A program made the translations under genes and the position numbers. 64,000 bases of DNA from Candidatus Nitrosopumilus sp. (lineage in GTDB: Archaea; Thermoproteota; Nitrososphaeria; Nitrososphaerales; Nitrosopumilaceae): positions 33,797-97,796 of the forward strand of contig NZ_JANQTA010000017.1 of the NCBI RefSeq assembly GCF_028278985.1, given 5' to 3'. The notes under the pieces were generated by a model. That model ran no database searches. It was not told the DNA's origin and saw only the letters and a program-made list of their open reading frames with translations. Shown here piece by piece: positions 50,521-59,039 of the stretch; the first letter of the stretch is position 1, and each line of letters starts with the position of its first letter.

Positions 50521-51795
50521 ATGATCATTCAAAATTTTGAGGATTTGGCATTAAATGACAAAAAGAAAGACTGTTTAGAGATTTTAGATGCAGGATTACA
50601 AGCAGCAAATCCAAAAAACATTCTCTCAAAATTTGTTACACCAACAGAAATCAAGATTGGGGATAAATCGATAAAATTTTCAGATTACTCTAGTGTTTAT
50701 ACAGTAGCCTTTGGCAAAGCAGGAGATTCAATGACTCAGGCTCTAAATGCCATATTTCCAGTCAAAAATGGAATCATAGTCATTCCAAAGGGTTCAAAAT
50801 CCATTGTTAAAGGAAAGAAATTTCAGATTTTCAATCCAAGACATCCAAAACCTGATCAGACCAGTGTAAAAGCTGCAAAAGAAGTCATGAAGTTTGTGCA
50901 AAACAGAAAAAGTGACGAATTAATTGTCTTTCTTGTTTCAGGTGGTGCATCATCACTATTGGCATTACCTGATCAAATTACACTAGACGATAAAATTCAC
51001 GTTACTGATTTGATGTTAAAATCAGGTGCAACAATTCAAGAGTTCAATTGTGTTAGAAAACATCTTTCAAAAATTAAAGGTGGAAAATTAGTTCAAGATA
51101 TGAAATGTTCCGGAGTCGGTTTGATAATGTCTGATGTTGAGAGAGATGATATGTCATCAATTGCATCCGGAACAACTTACATGGACAACACAACATACAA
51201 TGACGCATTAGAGATTATTGATAAATACAAACTCAAACGTAAAATGCCACTAGAAGTTATGCAGCTGCTAAAAAAAGGATTAGAAAACAATGAAGAAGTC
51301 CCTAAAAAACCAAAAATTGACAACATTGTAATTGCAAATAACGAATCATGTTTGATTCAAATGAAAAAAGCAGCTGAGAAGAAAGGGTACAACGTATCTA
51401 CAATACAGGTTTTTGGAGAAATTAAAAATGTAGTTACAGAAATTTTAGAAAACATTCCAACAAAACAAAAACAATGTTTAATTTTTGGAGGGGAACCAAC
51501 AGTCAAGGTTCTAGGCAAAGGGACAGGGGGAAGAAATCAAGAACTAGTCTTGCGATTGTTAAAAAATACTCAAAAAGAAAAGAAGTTAGTGATTGCATCT
51601 ATGGGAACCGATGGCATAGATGGAAATTCAGTTTTTGCAGGAGCAATAACTGAGAATGTAAAAATTGATTTGCTAACGATGAAAGAATTTCTAAAAAATA
51701 GTGACTCAGCAAGGTTCTTTCAAAAACAAAAAGCAAACATTGTTACAAATTTCACACATACAAATTTAATGGATATTGGTGTGATTCTAAGTTAG
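50521..51795 (+). CDS. glycerate 2-kinase (GckA/MOFRL family)
   Basis: 424 aa. N-terminal DUF4147-type domain with VYTVAFGKAGDSMTQALN, LIVFLVSGGASSLLALP and IQEFNCVRKHLSKIKGGKL. The C-terminal MOFRL domain has LIFGGEPTVKVLGKGTGGRNQELVLRLL and MGTDGIDGNSVFAGAI. Phosphorylates D-glycerate to 2-phosphoglycerate in archaea. Divergent from the semialdehyde reductase (52-bp spacer), so they may share regulation. In an autotroph it would recover glycerate. Confidence 0.9.
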   Translation: MIIQNFEDLALNDKKKDCLEILDAGLQAANPKNILSKFVTPTEIKIGDKSIKFSDYSSVYTVAFGKAGDSMTQALNAIFPVKNGIIVIPKGSKSIVKGKKFQIFNPRHPKPDQTSVKAAKEVMKFVQNRKSDELIVFLVSGGASSLLALPDQITLDDKIHVTDLMLKSGATIQEFNCVRKHLSKIKGGKLVQDMKCSGVGLIMSDVERDDMSSIASGTTYMDNTTYNDALEIIDKYKLKRKMPLEVMQLLKKGLENNEEVPKKPKIDNIVIANNESCLIQMKKAAEKKGYNVSTIQVFGEIKNVVTEILENIPTKQKQCLIFGGEPTVKVLGKGTGGRNQELVLRLLKNTQKEKKLVIASMGTDGIDGNSVFAGAITENVKIDLLTMKEFLKNSDSARFFQKQKANIVTNFTHTNLMDIGVILS

Positions 51796-51804
51796 AATCT
51801 AGTT

Positions 51805-52416
51805 CTAAAAATTGTAAATGGTGTTAAGAATAGAACTTTGTTTAACAACATTAGATGTAAACTGAACACTTACTGTCATCTTGTCATTAATGTCGATATT
51901 GACATTATCAAATAATGATTTGTACTTGTCAATTTTTCTGTTATTCTCAGACAAAACATAGTCTTCTTTAATCAACAAGCCATTGTCAATTAGAAAATTG
52001 ATCTTCCTATAACCAGAAGTCTGAGGAATGTTTAATCGCTCTAAAATTTCATTGATGGTCCATGGCTCACCAATAGATGCATTGAGAATCTTTGAAGAAT
52101 CAGCATCACCAAATGCCTTTAGAATTGATTGAGTAATTTCAGTGTCAGTGATTGTAAATCGTTTTTCTGCCTTGTCTTTTTTGGATTTTATACAACATAC
52201 ATTTTCCAAGAATCGTTTTTCAAGTCCATCAGCTCCTGCTCCAAAAAATTCGCGTAATACAGAATCTAACTTTTCAAATTCTCGCATAGATTCTGTTATA
52301 GATAATCCAAATTTGGAGAATAACCTATCTTGAATTTTATGGACTGTAACATCACCAAGATTTTGCCTAATGGTGCGTTCTAAAGATACTGCTAGGAATT
52401 GATCTATGGCAGTCAT
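51805..52416 (-). CDS. wHTH-containing protein, thaumarchaeal-type regulator
   Basis: 203 aa. N-terminal 85 residues helical with two adjacent cysteines (ENVCCIKSK). Residues about 92-150 form a winged helix: ITQSILKAFGDADSSKILNAS...TINEILERLNIPQTSGYRKINFLIDNGLLI. The C-terminal part has beta strands. Similar proteins, with an N-terminal dimer/sensor domain and an ArsR-like wHTH, are common in thaumarchaea; target genes unknown. Divergent from nothing close: it is convergent with the glycerate kinase. Confidence 0.65.
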   Translation of the reverse strand: MTAIDQFLAVSLERTIRQNLGDVTVHKIQDRLFSKFGLSITESMREFEKLDSVLREFFGAGADGLEKRFLENVCCIKSKKDKAEKRFTITDTEITQSILKAFGDADSSKILNASIGEPWTINEILERLNIPQTSGYRKINFLIDNGLLIKEDYVLSENNRKIDKYKSLFDNVNIDINDKMTVSVQFTSNVVKQSSILNTIYNF

Positions 52417-52497
52417 ACTTGTTCACTTTGTAATACTTTCATATTAATATTGTTTGTCCAGAAATGAACTTTTTTCACATAATAGGCATGAATAATA

Positions 52498-53100
52498 TCA
52501 AGAGACAACATTTGAAAGATCCTTCACTGGGCCAATATCATCATCAAGTGCCTTGTCTAATGCCTCTTGCATTTCATCAGAAGATATCTCAGAATCAGCA
52601 TTAGAAACAACAGTACATTCAAGAATAGTTGGAAGTTCTTTGAAGTTTTTGTACTGATCAAAAGTCATCAAACATGAATACAACATTGAATCATTTCTGA
52701 ATCTATATTGAATTTTCAAAGTAGGACTGTAAGTTAATTCTTTTTGAAGTGATGCATCAGTAATAGCTTGTTTTAACTTTTGAACATCAAATGGTTTGTG
52801 AACAACTCCTACATTTAGTGCATCAAAAAGATATGCATGCGAAACATCATAGTTTCCAGTAACAGCAATGATTTTTGCATTCAAATTCATTTCTTTAATC
52901 TTTTCAATAGCATACAATCCATCAAACTCTGGCATATTCAAATCAGTGAAAATTATTTCGGGTTTATGTTGTGTGTACAAATTAACTGCATCTTGACCAT
53001 TGTTTCCAGTTCCAAGAACAGGCACTTGAAGAATTTCTAGCAGCTCACAAAAGATTTCAACCAAGTCTTGATCATCATCAACAACAATGCAGTTAACCAT
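52498..53100 (-). CDS. response regulator with receiver domain and unknown C-terminal domain
   Basis: 200 aa. Residues 1-118 are a complete CheY-like receiver: DDD at 8-10, Asp53 in IFTDLNMPEFDG, IIAVTGNYD, VVHKPFD with the conserved Lys. Residues 125-200 form a small domain (TYSPTLKIQYRFRNDSMLYSCLMTFDQYKNFKELPTILEC as reading guide, in pieces) with beta strands and an acidic helix, no HTH. No kinase nearby. It neighbours the wHTH protein (51805) on the same strand, a possible regulatory pair. Confidence 0.85.
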   Translation of the reverse strand: MVNCIVVDDDQDLVEIFCELLEILQVPVLGTGNNGQDAVNLYTQHKPEIIFTDLNMPEFDGLYAIEKIKEMNLNAKIIAVTGNYDVSHAYLFDALNVGVVHKPFDVQKLKQAITDASLQKELTYSPTLKIQYRFRNDSMLYSCLMTFDQYKNFKELPTILECTVVSNADSEISSDEMQEALDKALDDDIGPVKDLSNVVS

Positions 53101-53172
53101 ACCCTACAAGTATAAGCAAAATAAAGATATAAGCATTATTATTTTCATACAAAATATTACAGTATTCTCATA

Positions 53173-53277
53173 TTAATAGAAGAAATATTTCTTTGAATGA
53201 GTGCTTGAACAATCAATTGAGCAAAAACTTGTACGATTAAACACATAATCATCATCACAGTTTCTACATTTAGGCAT
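53173..53277 (-). CDS. very small zinc-ribbon protein
   Basis: 34 aa from ATG 53277 to the TAA ending at 53173. Cysteines at 4, 7, 19 and 23 (MPKCRNCDDDYVF...SFCSIDCSS) make a compact zinc knuckle of the CxxC-x11-CxxxC type. Upstream of the response regulator on the same strand. Confidence 0.55.
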   Translation of the reverse strand: MPKCRNCDDDYVFNRTSFCSIDCSSTHSKKYFFY

Positions 53278-53365
53278 ACTTTCTCATATGAAAATAACTT
53301 CATAAGATGATGTTTGTTCAAAAAATACAATACACCTAGTCAAAAATTAAAATCAAATTTTGGTT

Positions 53366-53548
53366 CTAGTCACATTCAGATAGTTTGTCAAGGGCATCTT
53401 TTGCATCAGCCATCAAAATCTGTTTTACTTTTTCAGAATGAGTTTTGCATAAATTGTCTCCCGAAATACATTCAGTATACTTTAGAATTTCTAAGAAAAT
53501 CTCTGTTTCTGGACGTTTCTTTTCTTTAATGACAGAGTTCATACCCAA
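53366..53548 (-). CDS. small hypothetical protein
   Basis: 60 aa; the second Met (MNSVIKEKKRPETEIFLEIL) is a likely real start. Helical, charged, three cysteines (TECISGDNLCKTHSEK; SECD). No family recognised. Region 53549-53689 upstream is AT-rich with no gene. Confidence 0.45.
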   Translation of the reverse strand: MGMNSVIKEKKRPETEIFLEILKYTECISGDNLCKTHSEKVKQILMADAKDALDKLSECD

Positions 53549-53689
53549 TTTACCATATTCAAAAAATCAATTCACATTATATGAAATTTTTCTTAATCTA
53601 AAATTTTATAATTATTCTATAGTTTTTTGAATGAATGTAACTTAGATCGATTTTTTATAGGATAAATGGCTAATTAGTTAGGAATAACA

Positions 53690-53926
53690 ATGTTAGAAAA
53701 GCAATTTAATCCAGATATACTGTATAATAGAATCGTTCATTTCTATATTGACAAAAAAGGATATTCCAAAGAAAAGGCAAACGAGATAGCACAATCAGTT
53801 GTTCAAAAGGAGGCCCAAAGAAGAATTTGCAAAAATGAAAATTGCAAGCATTTTTCTCATGATCACATAAGAAATTCAGAGACATGTCTTGTTGAAGACT
53901 GTGATTGCAAAGAATTTGCTAAGTAA
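53690..53926 (+). CDS. small zinc-binding protein
   Basis: 78 aa. Helical N-terminus (NRIVHFYIDKKGYSKEKANEIAQSVVQKEAQ) and a C-terminal Cys/His cluster: CKNENCKHFSHDHIRN, SETCLVEDCDCKEF (five Cys, three His). Probably a zinc-binding knuckle at the end of a helical hairpin. Its 3' end overlaps the convergent MBL gene by 8 bp. A TTTTTATA box at about 53652 could be its promoter. Confidence 0.6.
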   Translation: MLEKQFNPDILYNRIVHFYIDKKGYSKEKANEIAQSVVQKEAQRRICKNENCKHFSHDHIRNSETCLVEDCDCKEFAK

Positions 53927-54899
53927 AATCATCTAATGAATTTTCAAGTAGTGGCTGAGCAGAGATTCCAATTTTTCTCAAATGCTGAGCAAACTCATCA
54001 ACAAATCCGTGAATAGTGTATACTTGTTCTGCGCCAGATTGCAAAACCATGTCCACTAATTCGTTAAAGTCACAATGATCACTCATAGGGATAGAGTAAT
54101 CAGTTCTTCGTCCAAATGAAAACTTTGTAGATTGAGCCCATCCACTAAATCCAATTGTTACTGCACCATACTTTGATTTCATTTCTTGAACAAATTTGTT
54201 TTTAGATGACAACATTGGTGCTACCATCACCCAAGGTTTTTTCTCAAGCAATCCATTTTTTTCAGCCTCAGAATGTCCAATTCCATCTTTTAGTGGTACA
54301 TTGAATTTTTGATGCAAGTCATTCATCTCCTTTACAGAATCATGAAAGTATAGAGGACCCCAATGGCCAAAGAGTTGAGTTATAGTTTGAGCCTTTCCTA
54401 GCTGATAACCCATTAAAATTACAGGAATACCTTTGCCATAAAGTTCAGAAATTAACTCATTGACTTGTTTTAGAGTATCTTCAGTTTTTGGGAAAATAAA
54501 TTCAGGTAAACCAAATGTGCATTCAGTAATCAGAGTTTTGCATTTTGGAATTTTTGCACCATGTAGAAATCCTCTATTTCTTGTACAAATATCCCCAGTA
54601 TAGAAAATATCATCAAACAGTAATCCTTTGGCCCCAAGAATATGACCACTATCAACTAGAGAAAAATTATCCATAGACTCTACATGATTTTCCATCTTGA
54701 ATCCTCGAAGATTTGCAATTTCATTTGTTTCAATGGAAGAAAGAATAGTTCCACCATTTTTTGAAGGTAAATGATCTGCATGTGCATGAGATACAAAATT
54801 AATGCCTGTCAAATCAGCATTTTTTGGATCCAAGTAAACACGTTTGTCATCTACCTCACACAGGATTCCGTTTTTGGTCATCCTGACTTTTCTAGGCAA
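53919..54899 (-). CDS. metallo-beta-lactamase-fold exonuclease-like protein (mRNA 3'-end processing/SNM1-like)
   Basis: 326 aa. Metal motif NFVSHAHADHLPS (HxHxDH), SGHILGAKGLLFDDIFYTGDIC with the later His and Asp, ITECTFGLPEF, and C-terminal SDHCDFNELVDMV and YTIHGFVDEFA. This arrangement is that of COG1236-type MBL proteins related to CPSF/Ysh1 and to SNM1 DNA-repair nucleases. There is no KH domain, so it is not the archaeal aCPSF1. A nucleic-acid phosphodiesterase is likely. Convergent overlap with 53690-53926. Confidence 0.8.
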   Translation of the reverse strand: MPRKVRMTKNGILCEVDDKRVYLDPKNADLTGINFVSHAHADHLPSKNGGTILSSIETNEIANLRGFKMENHVESMDNFSLVDSGHILGAKGLLFDDIFYTGDICTRNRGFLHGAKIPKCKTLITECTFGLPEFIFPKTEDTLKQVNELISELYGKGIPVILMGYQLGKAQTITQLFGHWGPLYFHDSVKEMNDLHQKFNVPLKDGIGHSEAEKNGLLEKKPWVMVAPMLSSKNKFVQEMKSKYGAVTIGFSGWAQSTKFSFGRRTDYSIPMSDHCDFNELVDMVLQSGAEQVYTIHGFVDEFAQHLRKIGISAQPLLENSLDDFT

Positions 54900-54957
54900 C
54901 GAAATTAACGGTAAATAGATTTGATATAAATTGCAGGTTTGATCTACAATTGACTAG

Positions 54958-55575
54958 TTGCTAAATCTAGGAATTTTAATCTCAGGTCGCGGGAGCAACA
55001 TGGAATCCATCCTAAAGTCAATTAAGAAAAAAAGAATCCCAATTAATCCAGCAATTGTAATTTCAAACAAACCAAATGCCAAAGGCCTCAAAGTAGCTGA
55101 AAAACTTGGTGTAAAAACCCTAGTTATTGAAAGTAAAGGATTCAAAGGTAGCAGATGGCAGTATGATAAAAAAATTGTTGAAGCCCTAACAGAAAACGGA
55201 GTTACTTCTCGAAATGGCCTAGTTTGTCTTGCAGGATTTATGAGAATAATCAGCCCAGAATTTGTAAAAAAATACAAGAACAGAATTCTCAACATTCATC
55301 CAGCATTATTACCTGCATTTCCAGGTCTTGATTCACAAAAACAGGCATTAGATTATGGCTCAAAATATTCAGGATGTACAGTTCATTTTGTTGATGCGGG
55401 AATGGACACAGGACCAGTCATAATTCAATCAGTAGTCAAAATCAAAGAAAACGATACTGAAGAGACCCTATCAAAAAGAATTCTAAAAGAAGAGCACAAA
55501 ATCTATCCTGAAGCAGTAAATCTGTTTGCCAGAAAAAAGATCAAAGTTTCAGGAAGAAGAACAATTATTTCCTAA
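54958..55575 (+). CDS. purN: phosphoribosylglycinamide formyltransferase
   Basis: 205 aa with a TTG start at 54958. Diagnostic motifs: ILISGRGSNMESIL, VCLAGFMRIISPEF, ILNIHPALLPAFPGLDSQKQALDYG with the catalytic Asn-His pair, and SGCTVHFVDAGMDTGPVIIQ with the catalytic Asp. Transfers formyl from 10-formyl-THF to GAR in purine synthesis. purD, folD and a formyl-THF cyclo-ligase lie within 4 kb, forming a loose purine/one-carbon neighbourhood. Confidence 0.95.
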   Translation: MLNLGILISGRGSNMESILKSIKKKRIPINPAIVISNKPNAKGLKVAEKLGVKTLVIESKGFKGSRWQYDKKIVEALTENGVTSRNGLVCLAGFMRIISPEFVKKYKNRILNIHPALLPAFPGLDSQKQALDYGSKYSGCTVHFVDAGMDTGPVIIQSVVKIKENDTEETLSKRILKEEHKIYPEAVNLFARKKIKVSGRRTIIS

Positions 55576-55892
55576 GAATCAGGTCCACCAAAAAAATACA
55601 GTACTTTTAATTCCTTTGTATTTCCATGAAAATAGTGTTCAACATCTTTTGCAACAAAAAACAATTTGTCCTTTGAAACTTTATAGTCTTTATTGTTAAT
55701 TTTTAAAAAACCATCACCCGATAACACCAAGTATACTTCATCACTGTCATGTGGCTCTTGAGTGTCTTCTTCTCCTGGTTGTAAAACAAGAACACCTGTT
55801 GCCAAACTTTGTTTATTGATAAAAGTTTGAAAATAAGAAGGGTTGTTTTTTATTTTCTCAACATATGCATTTAGATCATATTCGAGTTTCAA
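55572..55892 (-). CDS. cupin-domain protein
   Basis: 106 aa single cupin. Motif 1 HDSDEVYLVLSGDGFLKIN (metal ligands His, Glu) and motif 2 LFFVAKDVEHYFHGNTKELKVLYFFGG. Small single cupins bind a metal and act as isomerases, dioxygenases or sensors; the substrate is not evident. Follows the monooxygenase-like gene at 55894 with no gap, so the two are one unit. Overlaps purN's stop by 4 bp on the opposite strand. Confidence 0.75.
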   Translation of the reverse strand: MKLEYDLNAYVEKIKNNPSYFQTFINKQSLATGVLVLQPGEEDTQEPHDSDEVYLVLSGDGFLKINNKDYKVSKDKLFFVAKDVEHYFHGNTKELKVLYFFGGPDS

Positions 55893-55893
55893 T

Positions 55894-56178
55894 TTATTCT
55901 GCAGCCACTGAGAAAGTTTTTCGTACAGGGTCTGAACTCATAAAGGAATGACCAGTTGGATGTAGTTTTTCATGTTCTGGACTATTATGCATTTTGATAA
56001 AAGTCTCTTTGCTTTCATGTTCTACAATAATTCTATAGCTTCCATCATGAGCCTTTAGAAATCTTCTAGAGACAAAGCCAGGAAAACTAGACAATACCTT
56101 GTTTGATTCAGAAAACCAATTTTTGAAATCTTCTTCTGCGCCGTCTTTTAGCTGAATATCAGCCATCATTACAAACAT
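55894..56178 (-). CDS. antibiotic biosynthesis monooxygenase (ABM)-like dimeric alpha-beta barrel protein
   Basis: 94 aa. Starts with FVMMADIQLKDGAEEDFKNWFSESNKVLSSFPGFVSRRFLKAHDGSYRIIVEHESKETFIKM (read in pieces), the ABM/YgiN fold with ferredoxin-like beta-alpha-beta repeats. Members act on haem, quinones or polyketides. Coupled to the cupin gene, so perhaps they handle a common oxidised compound (inference). Confidence 0.75.
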   Translation of the reverse strand: MFVMMADIQLKDGAEEDFKNWFSESNKVLSSFPGFVSRRFLKAHDGSYRIIVEHESKETFIKMHNSPEHEKLHPTGHSFMSSDPVRKTFSVAAE

Positions 56179-56269
56179 GAAAAAAAATAAAATCTAACCA
56201 TTTAATTTCTTTACTCAGATTTTCAAGTCAAATTCCAAGAATTAAATATCAACATAGCAATACCACATC

Positions 56270-57130
56270 ATGACAGGTACCAAGATTGACGGTAAGTTGA
56301 TTGCTCAATCAGTTAAAGACAGAGTAAAGCAGGCAGTAAACGAACTCAAAAAACAGGACATCAATCCGTGCCTGGCAACAGTTCTTGTAGGTGACAATCC
56401 AGCATCTGCTACCTATGTAAGAAACAAGCACAAAGCCTGTGATGAGGTTGGCATAGCAACAAAAGACCACAAATTAGATGCAAACATCACACAGTTGGAA
56501 TTAAACAAAATTATCGATGAATTAAATTCAGATAAATCAGTCCATGGAATTTTGGTTCAGTTGCCATTACCAGATCAATTAGATGAATTTGCAACCACAT
56601 CAAGAATCTCACCTCTCAAAGATGTTGATGGACTAACACCACATAACGCAGGTTTGCTTGCCATGAAAAAAGCAGCACTTGTTGCATGTACACCATCAGG
56701 AGTAATGGAGATGTTTGATTTTCACGATATTGATTTGGAAGGAATGAATGTTGTTTTGATTAATAGAAGTAATTTAGTTGGAAAACCATTGTATCATTTA
56801 TTGTTACAAGAAAATGCTACAGTGTTAACATGCCATTCTAGAACAAAGAATTTGACAGAGTTATGTCAGAATGCAGACATTGTAATTACTGCAGTTGGAG
56901 ACAGAAACAAGTTTACTCTAACTCAAGATATGATAAAAGAAGGAGCAATAGTAATAGATGTTGCAATTTCTCGCCACAATGACAAACTAGTTGGCGATGC
57001 AGATTATGACGATATTATACAAAAGGCATCATTTGCAACTCCAGTTCCAGGAGGAGTAGGACCAATGACTGTTGCAATGCTGCTAAAAAACACAATTACT
57101 GCAGCATCATTGAGTAGTCAAATTGGATAA
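56270..57130 (+). CDS. folD: bifunctional methylene-THF dehydrogenase/methenyl-THF cyclohydrolase
   Basis: 286 aa. ATYVRNKHKACDEVGI with the catalytic Lys, GILVQLPLPDQLDE, KDVDGLTPHNAG, INRSNLVGKPLYHLL (NAD(P) loop, Asn in place of the usual Gly), and PVPGGVGPMTVAMLLKNT. Interconverts 5,10-methylene-, methenyl- and 10-formyl-THF and so feeds PurN and PurH. Overlaps the following formyl-THF cyclo-ligase gene by 8 bp. Confidence 0.95.
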   Translation: MTGTKIDGKLIAQSVKDRVKQAVNELKKQDINPCLATVLVGDNPASATYVRNKHKACDEVGIATKDHKLDANITQLELNKIIDELNSDKSVHGILVQLPLPDQLDEFATTSRISPLKDVDGLTPHNAGLLAMKKAALVACTPSGVMEMFDFHDIDLEGMNVVLINRSNLVGKPLYHLLLQENATVLTCHSRTKNLTELCQNADIVITAVGDRNKFTLTQDMIKEGAIVIDVAISRHNDKLVGDADYDDIIQKASFATPVPGGVGPMTVAMLLKNTITAASLSSQIG

Positions 57131-57686
57131 CAGTACAGAAAAAAAATCACTGAGAAATCTTCTTTTAGAAAAAAGAGACAATACATCACATGATTTTCTA
57201 AAAATTGCAAGTGAGAAAATTCATCAAAAAGTCAAAGGAATGAAAAACTTTAGAGATGCAAAAAAAATTGGTGTATACTATCCCATCGGAAGCGAGATTC
57301 TAACTCAAGATATTATCCAAGAGTTACTCAGTATTGGAAAAGAGGTGTTTTTACCAAAAGTGGTTGGTGATACTATGGAGTTTAGGAAAATTGAAAAATT
57401 TTCGAGCCTAGAAAAGGGAAATTTTGACATTATGGAGCCAAAAGAAGAGTGTCCCAAAGACAACAATTTGGATTTGATTTTTGTGCCAACTGTAGGCATT
57501 TCGCCTGGGGGAGTTAGACTAGGATACGGTCATGGATTTTATGATAAATTTCTAGCTGAAAACAATACAACTACAATTTCATTAATTCTAGAAAAACAGG
57601 TAATCAAAAACATTCCAAAATCAGAACATGATATTTTGATTGATTGGATAGTTACTGAAGATAAAATTTTAGAAACTCAGAGATAA
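57123..57686 (+). CDS. 5-formyltetrahydrofolate cyclo-ligase
   Basis: 187 aa, TTG start at 57123 inside the 3' end of folD. SLRNLLLEKRDN near the N-terminus, KKIGVYYPIGSEI, and the C-terminal signature LIFVPTVGISPGGVRLGYGHGFYDKFL. Converts 5-formyl-THF to 5,10-methenyl-THF at the cost of ATP, salvaging a dead-end folate. Coupled to folD. Convergent with purD, with a 10-bp overlap. Confidence 0.92.
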   Translation: MDNSTEKKSLRNLLLEKRDNTSHDFLKIASEKIHQKVKGMKNFRDAKKIGVYYPIGSEILTQDIIQELLSIGKEVFLPKVVGDTMEFRKIEKFSSLEKGNFDIMEPKEECPKDNNLDLIFVPTVGISPGGVRLGYGHGFYDKFLAENNTTTISLILEKQVIKNIPKSEHDILIDWIVTEDKILETQR

Positions 57687-58939
57687 GACAATCCCTTTTT
57701 GCCAATATCTTTTCTACAGAATTTATGAGCCCATGAAATTTTTTCAGCAGCTGCATATGCATTTGATATTGCAGAATCTAAAGTATCACCTAATGCAGTA
57801 ACTCCTAAAACACGCCCTCCATTTGAGAGAATTTTTTCATCTTGTTTTTTAGTTCCTGCATGAAATACAAACGAGTTACTTGGAATGCTATCAAAACCAG
57901 TAATCTCTTCATTTTTTGGATAAGATTCAGGATAACCGTCTGATGCTAAAACCACACAAACAGCTGATTGATTTTTCCAGGTGGGTGATGGCAATGCCGA
58001 CAAGTTACCTTCTGCACTAGATGAAAAATAGTCAAACAAATCAAAATCCATTCTCATTGTTATTGGTTGGCATTCAGGATCACCCATTCGTACATTGTAT
58101 TCTAAAACATATGGTTCCCCATCTCTAATCATTATTCCAGCATACAAAAATCCCTTGAAGGATATTCCTTCTTTGGTCATTGATTGGATGGTTTTCTCAA
58201 TAACATTTTCTTGAATTTTTTTGGCAAGAGTATCGTCTACTATTGGAGTTGGAGAGTACGCACCCATTCCACCAGTATTTGGTCCTTTGTCATCATCAAA
58301 GATTCGTTTATGATCTTGACTTGATGCCATAGGAATTGCTACTTCTCCATCAGATAATGCAATGTAAGAGGCCTCAATTCCATCGATTCGCTCTTCAATA
58401 ATGATTCGATTTCCAGCATCGCCAAATGTTTTTTTTACCAATATAGTCTGAATTGCAGAAATTGCTTCGTCTTTTCCATTGCATACAATTACACCCTTGC
58501 CTGCTGCAAGACCATCAGCTTTTACCACTACATTATAATCAACTGAATCAAGATAGTCAAGGGCATTTTGAGGATCATCAAAGATTTCAAATCTAGCAGT
58601 CGGAATGTCATTTCGCTTCATGAAATTTTTTGCCCAAATCTTACTTGATTCAAGCTGTGCTGCATCCTTTGATGGTCCAAAAATTTTCAAATTTTTTTCA
58701 TTAAATTTATCAACAATTCCTAAAGCAAGAGGAGCTTCAGGACCAACTACAGTAAAGCAATTATTTTTTTGAGCAAAATCAGCTAATCCATCCAAATCTT
58801 CAACGGAGATATTCACATTGTTTTCAGTACCCCCATTTCCAGGTGCAGTAAAGACTTTGTCTACTTTGGGACTTTGAGATAACTTCCAAGACAATGCATG
58901 CTCTCTTCCTCCAGAACCAACAACTAGAACATTAACCAA
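57677..58939 (-). CDS. purD: phosphoribosylamine--glycine ligase
   Basis: 420 aa, TTG start at 58939. VNVLVVGSGGREHALSWKL at the N-terminus, TVVGPEAPLALGIVD, ATP-grasp loop VVKADGLAAGKGVIV, DDKGPNTGGMGAYSPTPI, and the metal-binding EYNVRMGDPECQ. Forms GAR, the substrate of PurN, whose gene is 2 kb away. A TATA-like box lies 26 bp upstream of the start. Confidence 0.96.
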   Translation of the reverse strand: MVNVLVVGSGGREHALSWKLSQSPKVDKVFTAPGNGGTENNVNISVEDLDGLADFAQKNNCFTVVGPEAPLALGIVDKFNEKNLKIFGPSKDAAQLESSKIWAKNFMKRNDIPTARFEIFDDPQNALDYLDSVDYNVVVKADGLAAGKGVIVCNGKDEAISAIQTILVKKTFGDAGNRIIIEERIDGIEASYIALSDGEVAIPMASSQDHKRIFDDDKGPNTGGMGAYSPTPIVDDTLAKKIQENVIEKTIQSMTKEGISFKGFLYAGIMIRDGEPYVLEYNVRMGDPECQPITMRMDFDLFDYFSSSAEGNLSALPSPTWKNQSAVCVVLASDGYPESYPKNEEITGFDSIPSNSFVFHAGTKKQDEKILSNGGRVLGVTALGDTLDSAISNAYAAAEKISWAHKFCRKDIGKKGLSYL

Positions 58940-58960
58940 TGAAAATTATTATTTCCTCAA

Positions 58961-58969
58961 TTATATAAT
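58961..58969 (-). promoter_or_regulatory. TATA-box-like element before purD
   Basis: ATTATATAA on the minus strand centred 26 bp upstream of the purD TTG at 58939, the spacing of a leaderless archaeal promoter. Confidence 0.45.
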
Positions 58970-58994
58970 CCAAGTCTAAAAAAATCAATCTATC

Positions 58995-59002
58995 TTTATA
59001 AT
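58995..59002 (+). promoter_or_regulatory. TATA-box-like element before the 59040 gene
   Basis: TTTATAAT about 40 bp upstream of the TTG start at 59040, leaving room for a leader of roughly 15 bases. Divergent with the purD element. Confidence 0.35.
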
Positions 59003-59039
59003 GCTAGGAATGATCAAAAATCAACCATAGGGATCCTAA

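Noticed and set aside
53919..54899. aCPSF1-type termination factor
   Set aside because: The protein lacks the N-terminal KH domains and is half the length; only the MBL-type nuclease core is shared.
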